Shown here: positions 55,414-64,000 of the stretch, piece after piece
Numbering within the stretch: position 1 is the first letter of the stretch
Layout: each line of letters starts with the position of its first letter
DNA from: Naasia sp. SYSU D00057
GTDB taxonomy: Bacteria > Actinomycetota > Actinomycetes > Actinomycetales > Microbacteriaceae
NCBI RefSeq assembly: GCF_017916505.1
Contig: NZ_JAFMSZ010000001.1
Span: forward strand, 496,001-560,000
Direction: 5' to 3'
Length of the DNA: 64,000 bases
Program-made: the position numbers and the translations under genes
The notes under the pieces: model-generated
What the model was told of the DNA's origin: nothing
What the model saw: the letters and a program-made list of their open reading frames with translations, nothing else
Databases searched by the model: none

Positions 55414-58067
55414 CGTGGCAGCTGCTCCGCGATCGCCTCGAGCGCGGCGGGGATCGCGGACGCGTCCGCGCCGCCGCCCTGCGCGATGTCGTCCTTGCCG
55501 CCTCCACCGCCGCCCAGCACGCTCGCCGCGGTGCGGGCGAGCACGCCGGCCTTGACGCCGGCCTCGCGGGCGGAGGGCGTGGTGGCGACGAGCACGGCGG
55601 GCTTGCCGCCGACCTCCGCCGCGAGGGCGACGACCGCAGCCTGCGCCGACAGCCGCTCCCGCACGCTCGTGGCGAGAGAGCGCAGCTCGTCGCTCGAACG
55701 GAGTGAGCCGACCGACTCGAGCACCGCGGTGACCCGGCCCACCGGGCGCGCGGCGCCGGCGAGGGCCGGAACGCGGCCGGCGAGGGCCTGCTGCTCGAAC
55801 TCGGCGATGCGCCGCTCGGCGGCCTTGAGACTCGCCATCAGGTCGCCGACCCGCTGCGCCAGCTGGTCCTTCGGCGCCTTGAGCTCGGTCGTCAGCTGGC
55901 TGACGATGGCGCGCTCGGTCGCGAACTCGCGGAACGCCTCCGGGCCCACGAGGGACTCGATGCGACGGTTCGTCGAACCGACGGACGACTCGCTGACGAG
56001 GTTGATGAGTCCGACCTCGGCGCTCGAGGCCACGTGGGTGCCGGCGCACAGCTCGCGCGACCACGGGCCGCCGATGTCGACCATCCGCACGGTGTCGCCG
56101 TACTTCTCGCCGAACAGGGCCATCGCGCCGAGCGCCTTCGCCTCGTCGATCGGCAGGATCCGGGTGACCACCTCGTAGTCCTGCTGGATGGCGCGGTTCG
56201 CGACGTCCTCGATCTCGCTGCGCGTGGCCGGCGAGAGCGCCTTGTTCCAGCTGAAGTCGAGGCGCAGGTAGCCGGCCTTGTTGTACGAGCCGGACTGGTG
56301 GGCGTCCGGCCCGAGCACCTGGCGGAGTGCCGCGTGCACGAGGTGCGTCGCGGAGTGCGCCTGGGTCGCGCCCTTGCGGCACACCGAGTCGACCAGGGTG
56401 GTCGCGGCGTCGTCGACCGCCACCTCACCGGAGCTCACGAGCACCCGGTGGGAGATGAGCCCCTTCACCGGGCGCTGCACATCGAGGACCTCGAGCTCGA
56501 AGCCCGCGCCGACGATGGTGCCCGCGTCCGCCTCCTGGCCGCCCGACTCCGGGTAGAGGGAGGTCTCGCGGAGGATGACCTCCACGGTCTCCCCCGCCTT
56601 CGCGGACCGGACCGAGCGGCCCTCGGCGAGGATGCCGAGCACGGTGGTCTCGGTCTGCAGGTACTCGTACCCGGTGAACCGCGTCTCCCCCGCCGCGCGG
56701 AACTCGCTGTAGGCGGAGAGGTCGGCGATCGCCTTCTTCTTCGCCTTGGCGTCGGCCTTCGCGCGGGCGCGCTGCTCGGACATCAGGGTGTCGAACGCGG
56801 CGCGGTCGACGGAGAGGCCCGCCTCGCTCGCCATCTCGAGCGTGAGGTCGATCGGGAAGCCGTACGTGTCGTGCAGCAGGAACGCCGTGTCGCCGGGCAG
56901 CTGCGACGCGCCCGACTTGCGGGTGTTCGAGACGGCGACGTCAAGGATGGTGGTGCCGCCGGCGAGGGTGCGGAGGAACGTCTCCTCCTCGCCGTAGGCG
57001 AGCCGGCCGATCCGGTCGTAGTCGTGCTGCACCTCGGGGTACGAGTCGCGCATCGCGTCTCGGGACGCGGGGAACAGCTCGGGGAAGGTCGGGTCCTCGA
57101 CGCCGAGCAGGCGCATCGCCCGCACGGTGCGGCGCATCAGACGGCGGAGGATGTAGCCGCGGCCCTCGTTCGCCGGGGCGACGCCGTCCGCCATGAGCAT
57201 GAGCGCGCTGCGGACGTGGTCCGCCACGACCCGCATGCGCACGTCGTCCTCGTGGTCGGCCCCGTAGCGGCGACCCGACAGCTCCGCCGCCCGGTCGAGG
57301 ACCGGCCGCACCTGGTCGATCTCGTACAGGTTGTCGACGCCCTGCTTGAGGAACGCCACCCGCTCGAGCCCCATGCCCGTGTCGATGTTGCGCCGCGGGA
57401 GGTCGCCCGCGATGTCGAAGTCCGTCTTCCCGCGCACGTCGCTGAGGAGGTACTGCATGAAGACGAGGTTCCAGATCTCGATGAACCGGTTCTCGTCGGC
57501 CTCCGGACCGCCGTCGGCGCCGTACGCCGGGCCGCGGTCGAAGTAGATCTCGGAGCAGGGGCCGCCCGGGCCGGGCTGCCCGGTGTGCCAGAAGTTGTCG
57601 GCCTTGCCGCGGCGCTGGATGCGGCTCTCCGGGATCCCCGCGGTCTTGCGCCAGATGCCCGCGGCCTCGTCGTCGTCGTGGTAGACGGTGACCCAGAGGT
57701 CCTTTTCGTCGAAGCCGAGCCCGCCGGCCGACTCGGGCGAGGTCAGGAGCTCCCAGGCGAACCCGATCGCCCCCTCCTTGAAGTAGTCGCCGAAGGAGAA
57801 GTTGCCGTTCATCTGGAAGAACGTGCCGTGCCGCGTCGTCTTGCCGACCTCGTCGATGTCGAGGGTGCGGATGCACTTCTGCACGCTCGTCGCGCGCGGA
57901 TACGGCGCAGGCACGAGCCCGGTGAGGTACGGGATGAACGGCACCATGCCGGCGACCGTGAAGAGGAGGGTGGGGTCGTCGCTCACGAGCGAGGCGGACG
58001 GCACCACGGCGTGCCCGCGCTCGCCGAAGAACTCGAGCCAGCGCCGGCGGATATCGGCAGTCTGCAT
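55410..58067 (-). CDS. alaS: Alanyl-tRNA synthetase
   Basis: 885 residues. Class II catalytic core (FFGERGHAVVPSASLV, GMVPFIPYLTG, FQMNGNFSFGDYFKEGAI), the tRNA-binding middle, the editing domain with HSATHLVHAAL and CAGTH zinc-type residues, and a C-terminal Gly-rich C-Ala domain (LGGGGGGKDDIAQGGG). ATG at 58067 with AAAGG upstream. No T-box leader is visible before it. Starts the alaS-ruvX-mltG-aro run. Confidence 0.98.
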   Translation of the reverse strand: MQTADIRRRWLEFFGERGHAVVPSASLVSDDPTLLFTVAGMVPFIPYLTGLVPAPYPRATSVQKCIRTLDIDEVGKTTRHGTFFQMNGNFSFGDYFKEGAIGFAWELLTSPESAGGLGFDEKDLWVTVYHDDDEAAGIWRKTAGIPESRIQRRGKADNFWHTGQPGPGGPCSEIYFDRGPAYGADGGPEADENRFIEIWNLVFMQYLLSDVRGKTDFDIAGDLPRRNIDTGMGLERVAFLKQGVDNLYEIDQVRPVLDRAAELSGRRYGADHEDDVRMRVVADHVRSALMLMADGVAPANEGRGYILRRLMRRTVRAMRLLGVEDPTFPELFPASRDAMRDSYPEVQHDYDRIGRLAYGEEETFLRTLAGGTTILDVAVSNTRKSGASQLPGDTAFLLHDTYGFPIDLTLEMASEAGLSVDRAAFDTLMSEQRARAKADAKAKKKAIADLSAYSEFRAAGETRFTGYEYLQTETTVLGILAEGRSVRSAKAGETVEVILRETSLYPESGGQEADAGTIVGAGFELEVLDVQRPVKGLISHRVLVSSGEVAVDDAATTLVDSVCRKGATQAHSATHLVHAALRQVLGPDAHQSGSYNKAGYLRLDFSWNKALSPATRSEIEDVANRAIQQDYEVVTRILPIDEAKALGAMALFGEKYGDTVRMVDIGGPWSRELCAGTHVASSAEVGLINLVSESSVGSTNRRIESLVGPEAFREFATERAIVSQLTTELKAPKDQLAQRVGDLMASLKAAERRIAEFEQQALAGRVPALAGAARPVGRVTAVLESVGSLRSSDELRSLATSVRERLSAQAAVVALAAEVGGKPAVLVATTPSAREAGVKAGVLARTAASVLGGGGGGKDDIAQGGGADASAIPAALEAIAEQLPR

Positions 58068-58119
58068 GGAACCTTTGTCGGTGTCGGAGTCGCGGCCGGG
58101 CGGAACCCCGCCGGCGCGG

Positions 58120-58338
58120 CTACTTGATGAGGTCGGAGTCGCTGGTCTCGGCGGTGCCGATCGCGGCGCGCAGCTCGGCCTGGCGGGCCCGATACGCGTC
58201 GGCGACGGTCTTGCCGAACTCCCGTGCCCGTGCCTCGAGGCCGCCGAGCGACTCCTGCCCCGAGGAGGAGCGGCGGACGCCCTGCGCCAGGAGGTACCCG
58301 AGCGCCACGCCCAGCACGAGCCACAGTGCCTTCTTCAT
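58120..58338 (-). CDS. Small membrane-anchored hypothetical protein
   Basis: 72 residues: MKKALWLVLGVALGYLLAQG is a short N-terminal helix, then a charged, helix-prone tail (LEARAREFGKTVADAYRARQ, shown to 20). Small proteins of this kind stand between the DUF948 gene and alaS across actinobacteria (possibly DUF6167; from memory). Function unknown. ATG at 58338; GGGATC-type ribosome site is weak. Confidence 0.75.
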   Translation of the reverse strand: MKKALWLVLGVALGYLLAQGVRRSSSGQESLGGLEARAREFGKTVADAYRARQAELRAAIGTAETSDSDLIK

Positions 58339-58376
58339 GACGATCCCTTCGGATGCGGAACCGGGAGCGGTCCAGT

Positions 58377-58784
58377 CTACTTCGTGCGGGGCTTCCGCTT
58401 GGTGCGGGCGCCGTCCGGCGCCGCGGCCTTCTCGGCGCCGCGGAGGCCGGCGATCCCGGCTCGGACGGCGGCGCTGAAGCCCGCGATCTTGATCAGGGGT
58501 CCGCCGACGGACGCCGCGAACAGGGCGACGAGGGCGGACACGTTGCCGGAGACGTCGGCGACGCTCCCGGTGATCGTGTCGACGCGGGCGAGCTGCTTGT
58601 TCGCCTCGCGGATGGTCGTCGTGGTCTCGGACAGGATCGGCGTGATGCCGTCGGTCGCCTCCCGGATCGAGGCCGTCGTCTGGTCGAGGACCCTGCCCAG
58701 CTTGACGAGCGGGATCGCGAGCAGCGCGACGAGGATCGCGAACACGGCCGCGGCGATCAGACCGGCGATGTCGCCACCGTCCAT
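58377..58784 (-). CDS. DUF948 family membrane protein
   Basis: 135 residues: one N-terminal helix (IAGLIAAAVFAILVALLAIPL), then a heptad-like region (LDQTTASIREATDGITPIL, TIREANKQLARVDTITG) likely to form a coiled coil, and a basic tail ending KRKPRTK. The ATG at 58784 has AAGGA nine nt upstream; frames open further up are not needed. Pairs with the small membrane protein downstream. No known activity. Confidence 0.82.
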   Translation of the reverse strand: MDGGDIAGLIAAAVFAILVALLAIPLVKLGRVLDQTTASIREATDGITPILSETTTTIREANKQLARVDTITGSVADVSGNVSALVALFAASVGGPLIKIAGFSAAVRAGIAGLRGAEKAAAPDGARTKRKPRTK

Positions 58785-58892
58785 GGATCCATTCCTTCCC
58801 GAGAATGCGAGGAGCGGACCACCCGAAGGTGATCCGCTCCCACAGTAGTGGTGCTCGCGACTAGCGCGCGGCGCTGAGCCCACGCACGCCGC

Positions 58893-59522
58893 TCATCGCG
58901 CGGCGTAGTACTCGACGACCAGCTGGACCTCGGCCGTGACGGGGACCTCGGCACGCTTCGGGCGGCGGATGAGGCGCGCCTGCAGCTTGTCGAGCTCGAC
59001 GTCGAGGTAGGCCGGGACCTTCGGCAGCACCGAGGCGTGGCCGCCGGCGGCGGCGACCTGGAAGGGCTCGGTGCCCTCGCTGCGCGGCTTGACGTGGATG
59101 AGCTGGCCCGGCTTCACGCGGAAGGAGGGGCGGTCCACGATCTGGCCGTCGACGAGGATGTGGCGGTGCACGACCATCTGGCGGGCCTGCGCGGTGGTGC
59201 GGGCGAAGCCGGCACGGAGCACGAGGGCGTCGAGGCGGAGCTCGAGCAGCTCGACCAGGTTCTCACCGGTCAGGCCGGCAGTGCGACGGGCCTCGTTGAA
59301 GACGATGCGCAGCTGCGCCTCGCGGATGCCGTACTGGGCGCGCAGACGCTGCTTCTCGCGGAGACGGACGGCGTAGTCGGAGTCGGTCTTGCGCTTGGTG
59401 CGGCCGTGCTCGCCCGGGGCGTAGGGGCGCTTCTCCAGGTAGCGGGCGGCCTTCGGGGTGAGGGCGACGCCGAGCGCGCGGGAGAGGCGGGTCTTGCTGC
59501 GGGTGCGTGACTTGGTGGACAC
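58893..59522 (-). CDS. rpsD: 30S ribosomal protein S4
   Basis: 209 residues. Primary 16S rRNA binder. The N-terminus (SRALGVALTPKAARYLEKRP) has no cysteines, so this is the zinc-free paralogue type. The S4 RNA-binding domain is at LDALVLRAGFARTTAQARQ and HRHILVDGQIVDRPSF. GTG start with GAAAGG upstream. It is transcribed alone here, not in the alpha operon, with a long leader. Confidence 0.97.
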   Translation of the reverse strand: MSTKSRTRSKTRLSRALGVALTPKAARYLEKRPYAPGEHGRTKRKTDSDYAVRLREKQRLRAQYGIREAQLRIVFNEARRTAGLTGENLVELLELRLDALVLRAGFARTTAQARQMVVHRHILVDGQIVDRPSFRVKPGQLIHVKPRSEGTEPFQVAAAGGHASVLPKVPAYLDVELDKLQARLIRRPKRAEVPVTAEVQLVVEYYAAR

Positions 59523-59722
59523 GGAAGCCTTTCGAAAAGGGAGTCTGACGACGTGAGGCGCTCGAGCGCGCGTGCCGCGCGTCGGGCGAGAGACGGAGTT
59601 GTCCCGCCGAGCACTCGTGCTCGGTCGAGTTGTCGCCGCGGGACCGGCCGGCTACAGGCATCGGTCCCTTCACCGGTTCGTCGCGCAGCCGCTCGCTTCG
59701 AACCCGTTTCAGGCCGCCGACT

Positions 59723-59728
59723 ACTCTA
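59723..59728 (-). promoter_or_regulatory. -10 box of rpsD with ~190-nt leader
   Basis: TAGAGT on the - strand. Predicted start near 59716 gives a leader of about 190 nt. The leader contains a palindrome CCGAGCAC/GTGCTCGG at 59607-59624. S4 controls its own operon in other bacteria, so a structured leader is plausible but unproven. Nothing else is seen in 59523-59756. Confidence 0.4.
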
Positions 59729-59756
59729 GCACCCGCTCGGGCGTGCCGCGATGCCG

Positions 59757-61220
<1,464 letters not shown>

Positions 61221-61226
61221 GGGTTC

Positions 61227-61232
61227 ATGCTA
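61227..61232 (-). promoter_or_regulatory. -10 box of rarA (leaderless)
   Basis: TAGCAT on the - strand, six nt before the rarA GTG, in the divergent gap with the cyclophilin gene. Confidence 0.45.
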
Positions 61233-61269
61233 GGCGGCGGGGCCGACAGGGCCCGTCCGAGGCCGCCCA

Positions 61270-61275
61270 TATGCT
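61270..61275 (+). promoter_or_regulatory. -10 box of the cyclophilin gene
   Basis: TATGCT. It contains the ATG at 61271 that would otherwise look like a start codon, and so argues for the GTG at 61307, which has GGAGGGG upstream. Confidence 0.4.
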
Positions 61276-61306
61276 GGATCGGCACGATCGGCGGGAGGGG
61301 ATCCGG

Positions 61307-62092
61307 GTGGCACAACGCGGCACGCGTGAGGAGAGGGAGGCGCGGCAGCGGCTGCGCGACTACCAGGCGCGGCAGACGGTGCACCGGGAGAAGATCTCGC
61401 GCCGTCGCCGGGACAACCTCATCGCCGGGATCGCGGCACTCGCCGTGGTCGCCCTCGCCGTCGGTGCGCAGCTCCTCTACTTCACGGCAGGACCGGGCGT
61501 CGTGGCGCCCACGCCGACGTCCAGCCCGAGCGCCTCCGCCGCCGCGACCGGCGAGAACACCGGCGACGTCCCGGACCCCGCACTCGCCGAGGGCCGCACC
61601 TGGACCGGCACGCTCACCCTCAACGAGGTGCCGCTCGGCATCAGCATCGACGGCGCTGCTGCGCCGCAGGGCGCGTCGGCGTTCCTCAGCCTCACGCAGA
61701 ACGGATTCTTCCCCGGCAAGGCGTGCCACCGGCTGACGAACGGCGGCTTCTTCGTGCTGCAGTGCGGCTCGGTCAACGGCGACGGCACCGGCGACCCCGG
61801 CTTCTCGTTCGGCCCGATCGAGAACGCGCCCGCCGACGACGTGTATCCCGCCGGTACCATCGCCCTCGCCCGCCAGTCCGGCAACGCCTACAGCAACAGC
61901 AGCCAGTTCTTCATCGTCTACGAGGACACGACGATCCCGGCGGACGCGGCCGGCGGCTACACCGTGATCGGGCAGGTGACGAGCGGCCTCGACCAGCTGG
62001 CCGCGGCCGTCACCGACGCCGGCGAGTCGACCGGCACCGGCGACGGCCCGCCGGTCGTGCCGACCACCATCACCGACGTCACCCTGCAGTGA
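61307..62092 (+). CDS. Membrane-anchored cyclophilin-type peptidyl-prolyl isomerase
   Basis: 261 residues: a charged cytoplasmic start (GTREEREARQRLRDYQARQ), one helix (about 38-58), a Ser/Pro/Ala linker, then the cyclophilin domain outside the membrane. Active-site Arg in ACHRLTNGGFFVLQCGS and the signature YSNSSQFFIVYEDTTIP are present. Probably a folding helper for exported proteins. I use GTG 61307 rather than ATG 61271, which has no ribosome site. Confidence 0.88.
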   Translation: MAQRGTREEREARQRLRDYQARQTVHREKISRRRRDNLIAGIAALAVVALAVGAQLLYFTAGPGVVAPTPTSSPSASAAATGENTGDVPDPALAEGRTWTGTLTLNEVPLGISIDGAAAPQGASAFLSLTQNGFFPGKACHRLTNGGFFVLQCGSVNGDGTGDPGFSFGPIENAPADDVYPAGTIALARQSGNAYSNSSQFFIVYEDTTIPADAAGGYTVIGQVTSGLDQLAAAVTDAGESTGTGDGPPVVPTTITDVTLQ

Positions 62093-62094
62093 GC

Positions 62095-62135
62095 GTCGCG
62101 GTCCGAACCGTCGCCCGCACGGGCCTGGCCGCGAC
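62095..62135 (+). terminator. Possible terminator after the cyclophilin gene
   Basis: GTCGCGG (62095-62101) pairs with CCGCGAC (62129-62135), with a nested GCCCG/CGGGC pair. It lies three bases past the stop codon. Weak stem, no T-tract. Confidence 0.3.
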
Positions 62136-62179
62136 CATCACAGTCCGATAAAGCGGATTCCGGCCTCGCCGGGGTGCAA

Positions 62180-62185
62180 TAGGCT
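62180..62185 (+). promoter_or_regulatory. -10 box of the DUF349 gene
   Basis: TAGGCT, 52 bp before the GTG start; leader of about 45 nt. Same hexamer as at polA, lgt and the ANTAR gene. Confidence 0.45.
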
Positions 62186-62236
62186 GACCGGGCGCCGGAG
62201 CGACCTTCGGTGTGCAGCGACTTCGAGGGAACTCCC

Positions 62237-63469
62237 GTGACCAGCACCGATCCCGCCCCCTGGGGGCGCGTCGACGACGAGGGCAACGTCTACGTCCGGC
62301 AGGGCGACGAGGAGCGCCTCGTCGGCCAGTACCCCGGCGCGACGCCGGAGGAGGCTCTCGCCTACTACGGTCGCAAGTACGCCGACCTCGCCGGCCAGGT
62401 GGGCCTGCTCGAGCAGCGCTCGCGCCGCGGCGCCCCGGCCGCCGACATCGCCAAGGCCGTGCGCAAGCTCGAGGCCTCGGTGCGCACCGCGAACGCCGTC
62501 GGCGACCTCCAGAACCTGCTCGACCGGCTTGGCGCCCTCAGCGGCAACGTCGCCGAGCTGACCGAGAAGCAGTCGGCGGAGGCGAAGGCCGAGCTCGACT
62601 CCGCTGTCGCCGAGCGCGAATCGATCGTGGCGGAGGCCGAGTCCATCGCGGCGAGCGACCCGGCGACGACGCAGTGGAAGCAGGCGACGGCGCGTCTCGA
62701 CGACCTGTTCGCCCGCTGGCAGCGCCAGCAGCAGGAGGGTCCGCGACTCCCCAAGGACGTCGCCGACGAGCTCTGGAAGCGCTTCCGCGCCGCCCGCAGC
62801 ACGGTCGAGCACCACCGCCGCGCGTTCTTCGCCGAGCTGGACGCCGCCCAGCGCGACGTGCGCCGGCACAAGCAGGAGCTCGTGGATCGGGCCGAGGCGC
62901 TCGCGCCGCAGGGCGTCCAGGGCATCCCCGCCTACCGCGATCTGCTCGACGAGTGGAAGCGTGCCGGCCGCGCCGGCAAGAAGCAGGACGACGCCCTCTG
63001 GGCCCGGTTCAAGGCGGCCGGCGACGTGCTCTACTCCGCGAAGGCGGAGGTCGACGCGCGCGAGAACGAGGAGTTCAGCGTCAACCTGGAGCAGAAGCTC
63101 GCCCTCCTCGACGAGGCCGAGCCGCTCCTCAAGGAGACCGACCCCCGCGCCGCCCGCGCCCGCCTCTCGGACATCCAGCGCCGCTGGGATGCGATCGGCA
63201 AGGTGCCCCGCGACAACGTCCGTCCGCTGAGCGACCGGCTCCGCCGCATCGAGACCGCCGTGAAGGCGCTCGAGGACGAGCACTGGCGGAAGTCGAACCC
63301 CGAGACGAAGGCCCGATCTGAGGGTCTCGCCGCGCAGCTCAACTCCGCGATCGAGAAGCTCGAGTCGGAGCTCGCCGAGGCGCGCGCCGCGGGCGACGCG
63401 AAGAAGATCAAGGACGCCGAGGACGCCCTCGCCGCCCGCCGGATCTGGCTGGACGCGCTGGGCAGCTGA
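62237..63469 (+). CDS. DUF349 domain protein
   Basis: 410 residues, almost wholly alpha-helical and charged. It opens with a short beta part (WGRVDDEGNVYVRQGDEERL) and then several DUF349 repeats with the conserved Trp (LDDLFARWQRQQQEGPRLP, YRDLLDEWKRAGRAGKKQD, LSDIQRRWDAIGKVPRDN). Long coiled-coil stretches. Widespread in actinobacteria; role unknown to me. GTG start with GAGGG eight nt before it. Confidence 0.85.
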   Translation: MTSTDPAPWGRVDDEGNVYVRQGDEERLVGQYPGATPEEALAYYGRKYADLAGQVGLLEQRSRRGAPAADIAKAVRKLEASVRTANAVGDLQNLLDRLGALSGNVAELTEKQSAEAKAELDSAVAERESIVAEAESIAASDPATTQWKQATARLDDLFARWQRQQQEGPRLPKDVADELWKRFRAARSTVEHHRRAFFAELDAAQRDVRRHKQELVDRAEALAPQGVQGIPAYRDLLDEWKRAGRAGKKQDDALWARFKAAGDVLYSAKAEVDARENEEFSVNLEQKLALLDEAEPLLKETDPRAARARLSDIQRRWDAIGKVPRDNVRPLSDRLRRIETAVKALEDEHWRKSNPETKARSEGLAAQLNSAIEKLESELAEARAAGDAKKIKDAEDALAARRIWLDALGS

Positions 63470-63554
63470 CCCTGCACGAGCGGCCGTCGGGACGGTTGTC
63501 CCCAGGTCACCTCGACGCCGGACGGCGCCGGATCGCCTCGGGCACCCTCGACGG

Positions 63555-64000
63555 GTGCGTCTCCCCGACCTGCTGACCGCCGACCACCTGCCCGCCGCCG
63601 AGCTCGAGGCGCTCCGCCTCGACGGCGTCCTCTATCCGCTGGCCGGATCCTGGCGTCCCGTCGACCTACCGGAGACCGGTGAGGCCCGTGCCGCGGCGGT
63701 GGCGCTCGTCCTGCGGGATCGCCTGGTCGCCGACCGCCTCACGGCGGCCTGGGTGCTCGGCGCCGCGGACTGCGCTCCGGTCCCCCTGCAGGCGTGCGCA
63801 CCGGCGGACGACCGCGGCGCGGCGGGTGCTGCCGACCTCGACGTGCGCGAGCTGCACCTGCTCGACGGCGACGTCGTCCGGGTCGGGTCGCTGCGGCTCA
63901 CGACGTCGCTTCGCACAGCGGCCGACCTGCTGCGCGGCTCCGAGTGGGGGCGGCGGGAGGCGGACGCGGTGCGCCGGCTGCTGACGCTGTGCGGACGCGA
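63555..64000 (+). CDS. AbiEi-like hypothetical protein, 3' end outside window
   Basis: Open from GTG at 63555 to the window end, about 148 residues seen. It reads MRLPDLLTADHLPAAELEALR and then LYPLAGSWRPVDLPET; later VRVGSLRLTTSLRTAADLLR. Proteins of this pattern in Microbacteriaceae are usually named type IV toxin-antitoxin AbiEi family antitoxin: an N-terminal part, then a domain with the TSLxRTAADLLR-type motif. No toxin partner (AbiEii) can be seen because the window ends. No clear ribosome site in the 85 bp after DUF349. Confidence 0.6.
   Translation, partial: MRLPDLLTADHLPAAELEALRLDGVLYPLAGSWRPVDLPETGEARAAAVALVLRDRLVADRLTAAWVLGAADCAPVPLQACAPADDRGAAGAADLDVRELHLLDGDVVRVGSLRLTTSLRTAADLLRGSEWGRREADAVRRLLTLCGR

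Noticed and set aside
58068-58119. T-box leader before alaS
   Set aside because: Only 52 bp, no specifier loop or T-box sequence.
61271-61306. ATG at 61271 as start of the cyclophilin gene
   Set aside because: It has no ribosome site and overlaps the TATGCT -10 box, while GTG 61307 has GGAGGGG.

Overview
This 64 kb window is very GC-rich DNA from an actinomycete chromosome. The gene order, protein types and promoter style point to the family Microbacteriaceae (Rathayibacter/Clavibacter/Curtobacterium-like); I cannot fix the genus. Diagnostic signs are an ANTAR response regulator of the PdtaR type, an actinobacterial integration host factor domain on guanylate kinase, a degenerate PriA, an HGxxPAAW protein and Trp-associated membrane protein inside the trp operon, and many leaderless genes with a TANNNT hexamer 6-8 nt before the start codon. 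Almost everything is core metabolism and information processing. I see no prophage, insertion sequence, CRISPR array, secondary-metabolite cluster or defence island; the only accessory-type gene is a truncated AbiEi-like ORF at the right edge.

Layout. 0-10 kb: a truncated membrane protein gene (+), then uvrB, coaE, rpsA, a DUF885 protein, an orphan PTS EIIA and polA (all -). 10-12 kb: a hotdog thioesterase (+), an ANTAR regulator (-), tRNA-Leu(CAA) (+) and two repeat-rich intergenic stretches. 12-29 kb, all - strand and read right to left: hisE, hisG-hisF-hisI-trpE, Trp membrane protein, HGxxPAAW protein, trpC-trpB-trpA, lgt, gltB-gltD, pyk, alpha/beta hydrolase. 29-46.7 kb, all - strand: pyrR-pyrB-pyrC-(PH-like)-carA-carB-pyrF-(mihF-gmk)-rpoZ-coaBC-metK-priA-fmt-rsmB, then rpe. 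The pyrimidine block starts from one promoter with a PyrR-binding leader overlapping the pyrR ribosome binding site. 47-48.6 kb: a DoxX-like membrane protein (+) facing efp-nusB (-). 48.7-61 kb, - strand: rarA, rpsD, DUF948, a small membrane protein, alaS, ruvX, mltG, aroE-aroC-aroK-aroB, aroQ and a methyltransferase. 61-64 kb: a membrane-anchored cyclophilin, a DUF349 protein and the AbiEi-like start (+).

Most genes in the long - strand blocks overlap by 1-11 bp (ATGA or GTGA junctions), which argues for translational coupling of histidine/tryptophan, pyrimidine and shikimate enzymes.

The non-textbook content is intergenic. Two sequence-unrelated repeat families (AGCAGGACTTTC and AACAGGCAGAAA) share one geometry: 19-bp units, two forward then two or three inverted, 69 or 88 bp overall. 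A third family keeps its flanks while its hairpin stem changes in a compensated way. A fourth is built on GTGCCCGTTCCGG. All four convergent gene junctions carry an inverted-repeat structure. Other points of note: a tRNA 3'-end duplication that looks like an old attachment site, TAG stop codons that double as the first half of the next gene's -10 box, a probable CTG start codon, and a duplicated gltB/gltD junction containing a 21-codon mini-ORF.
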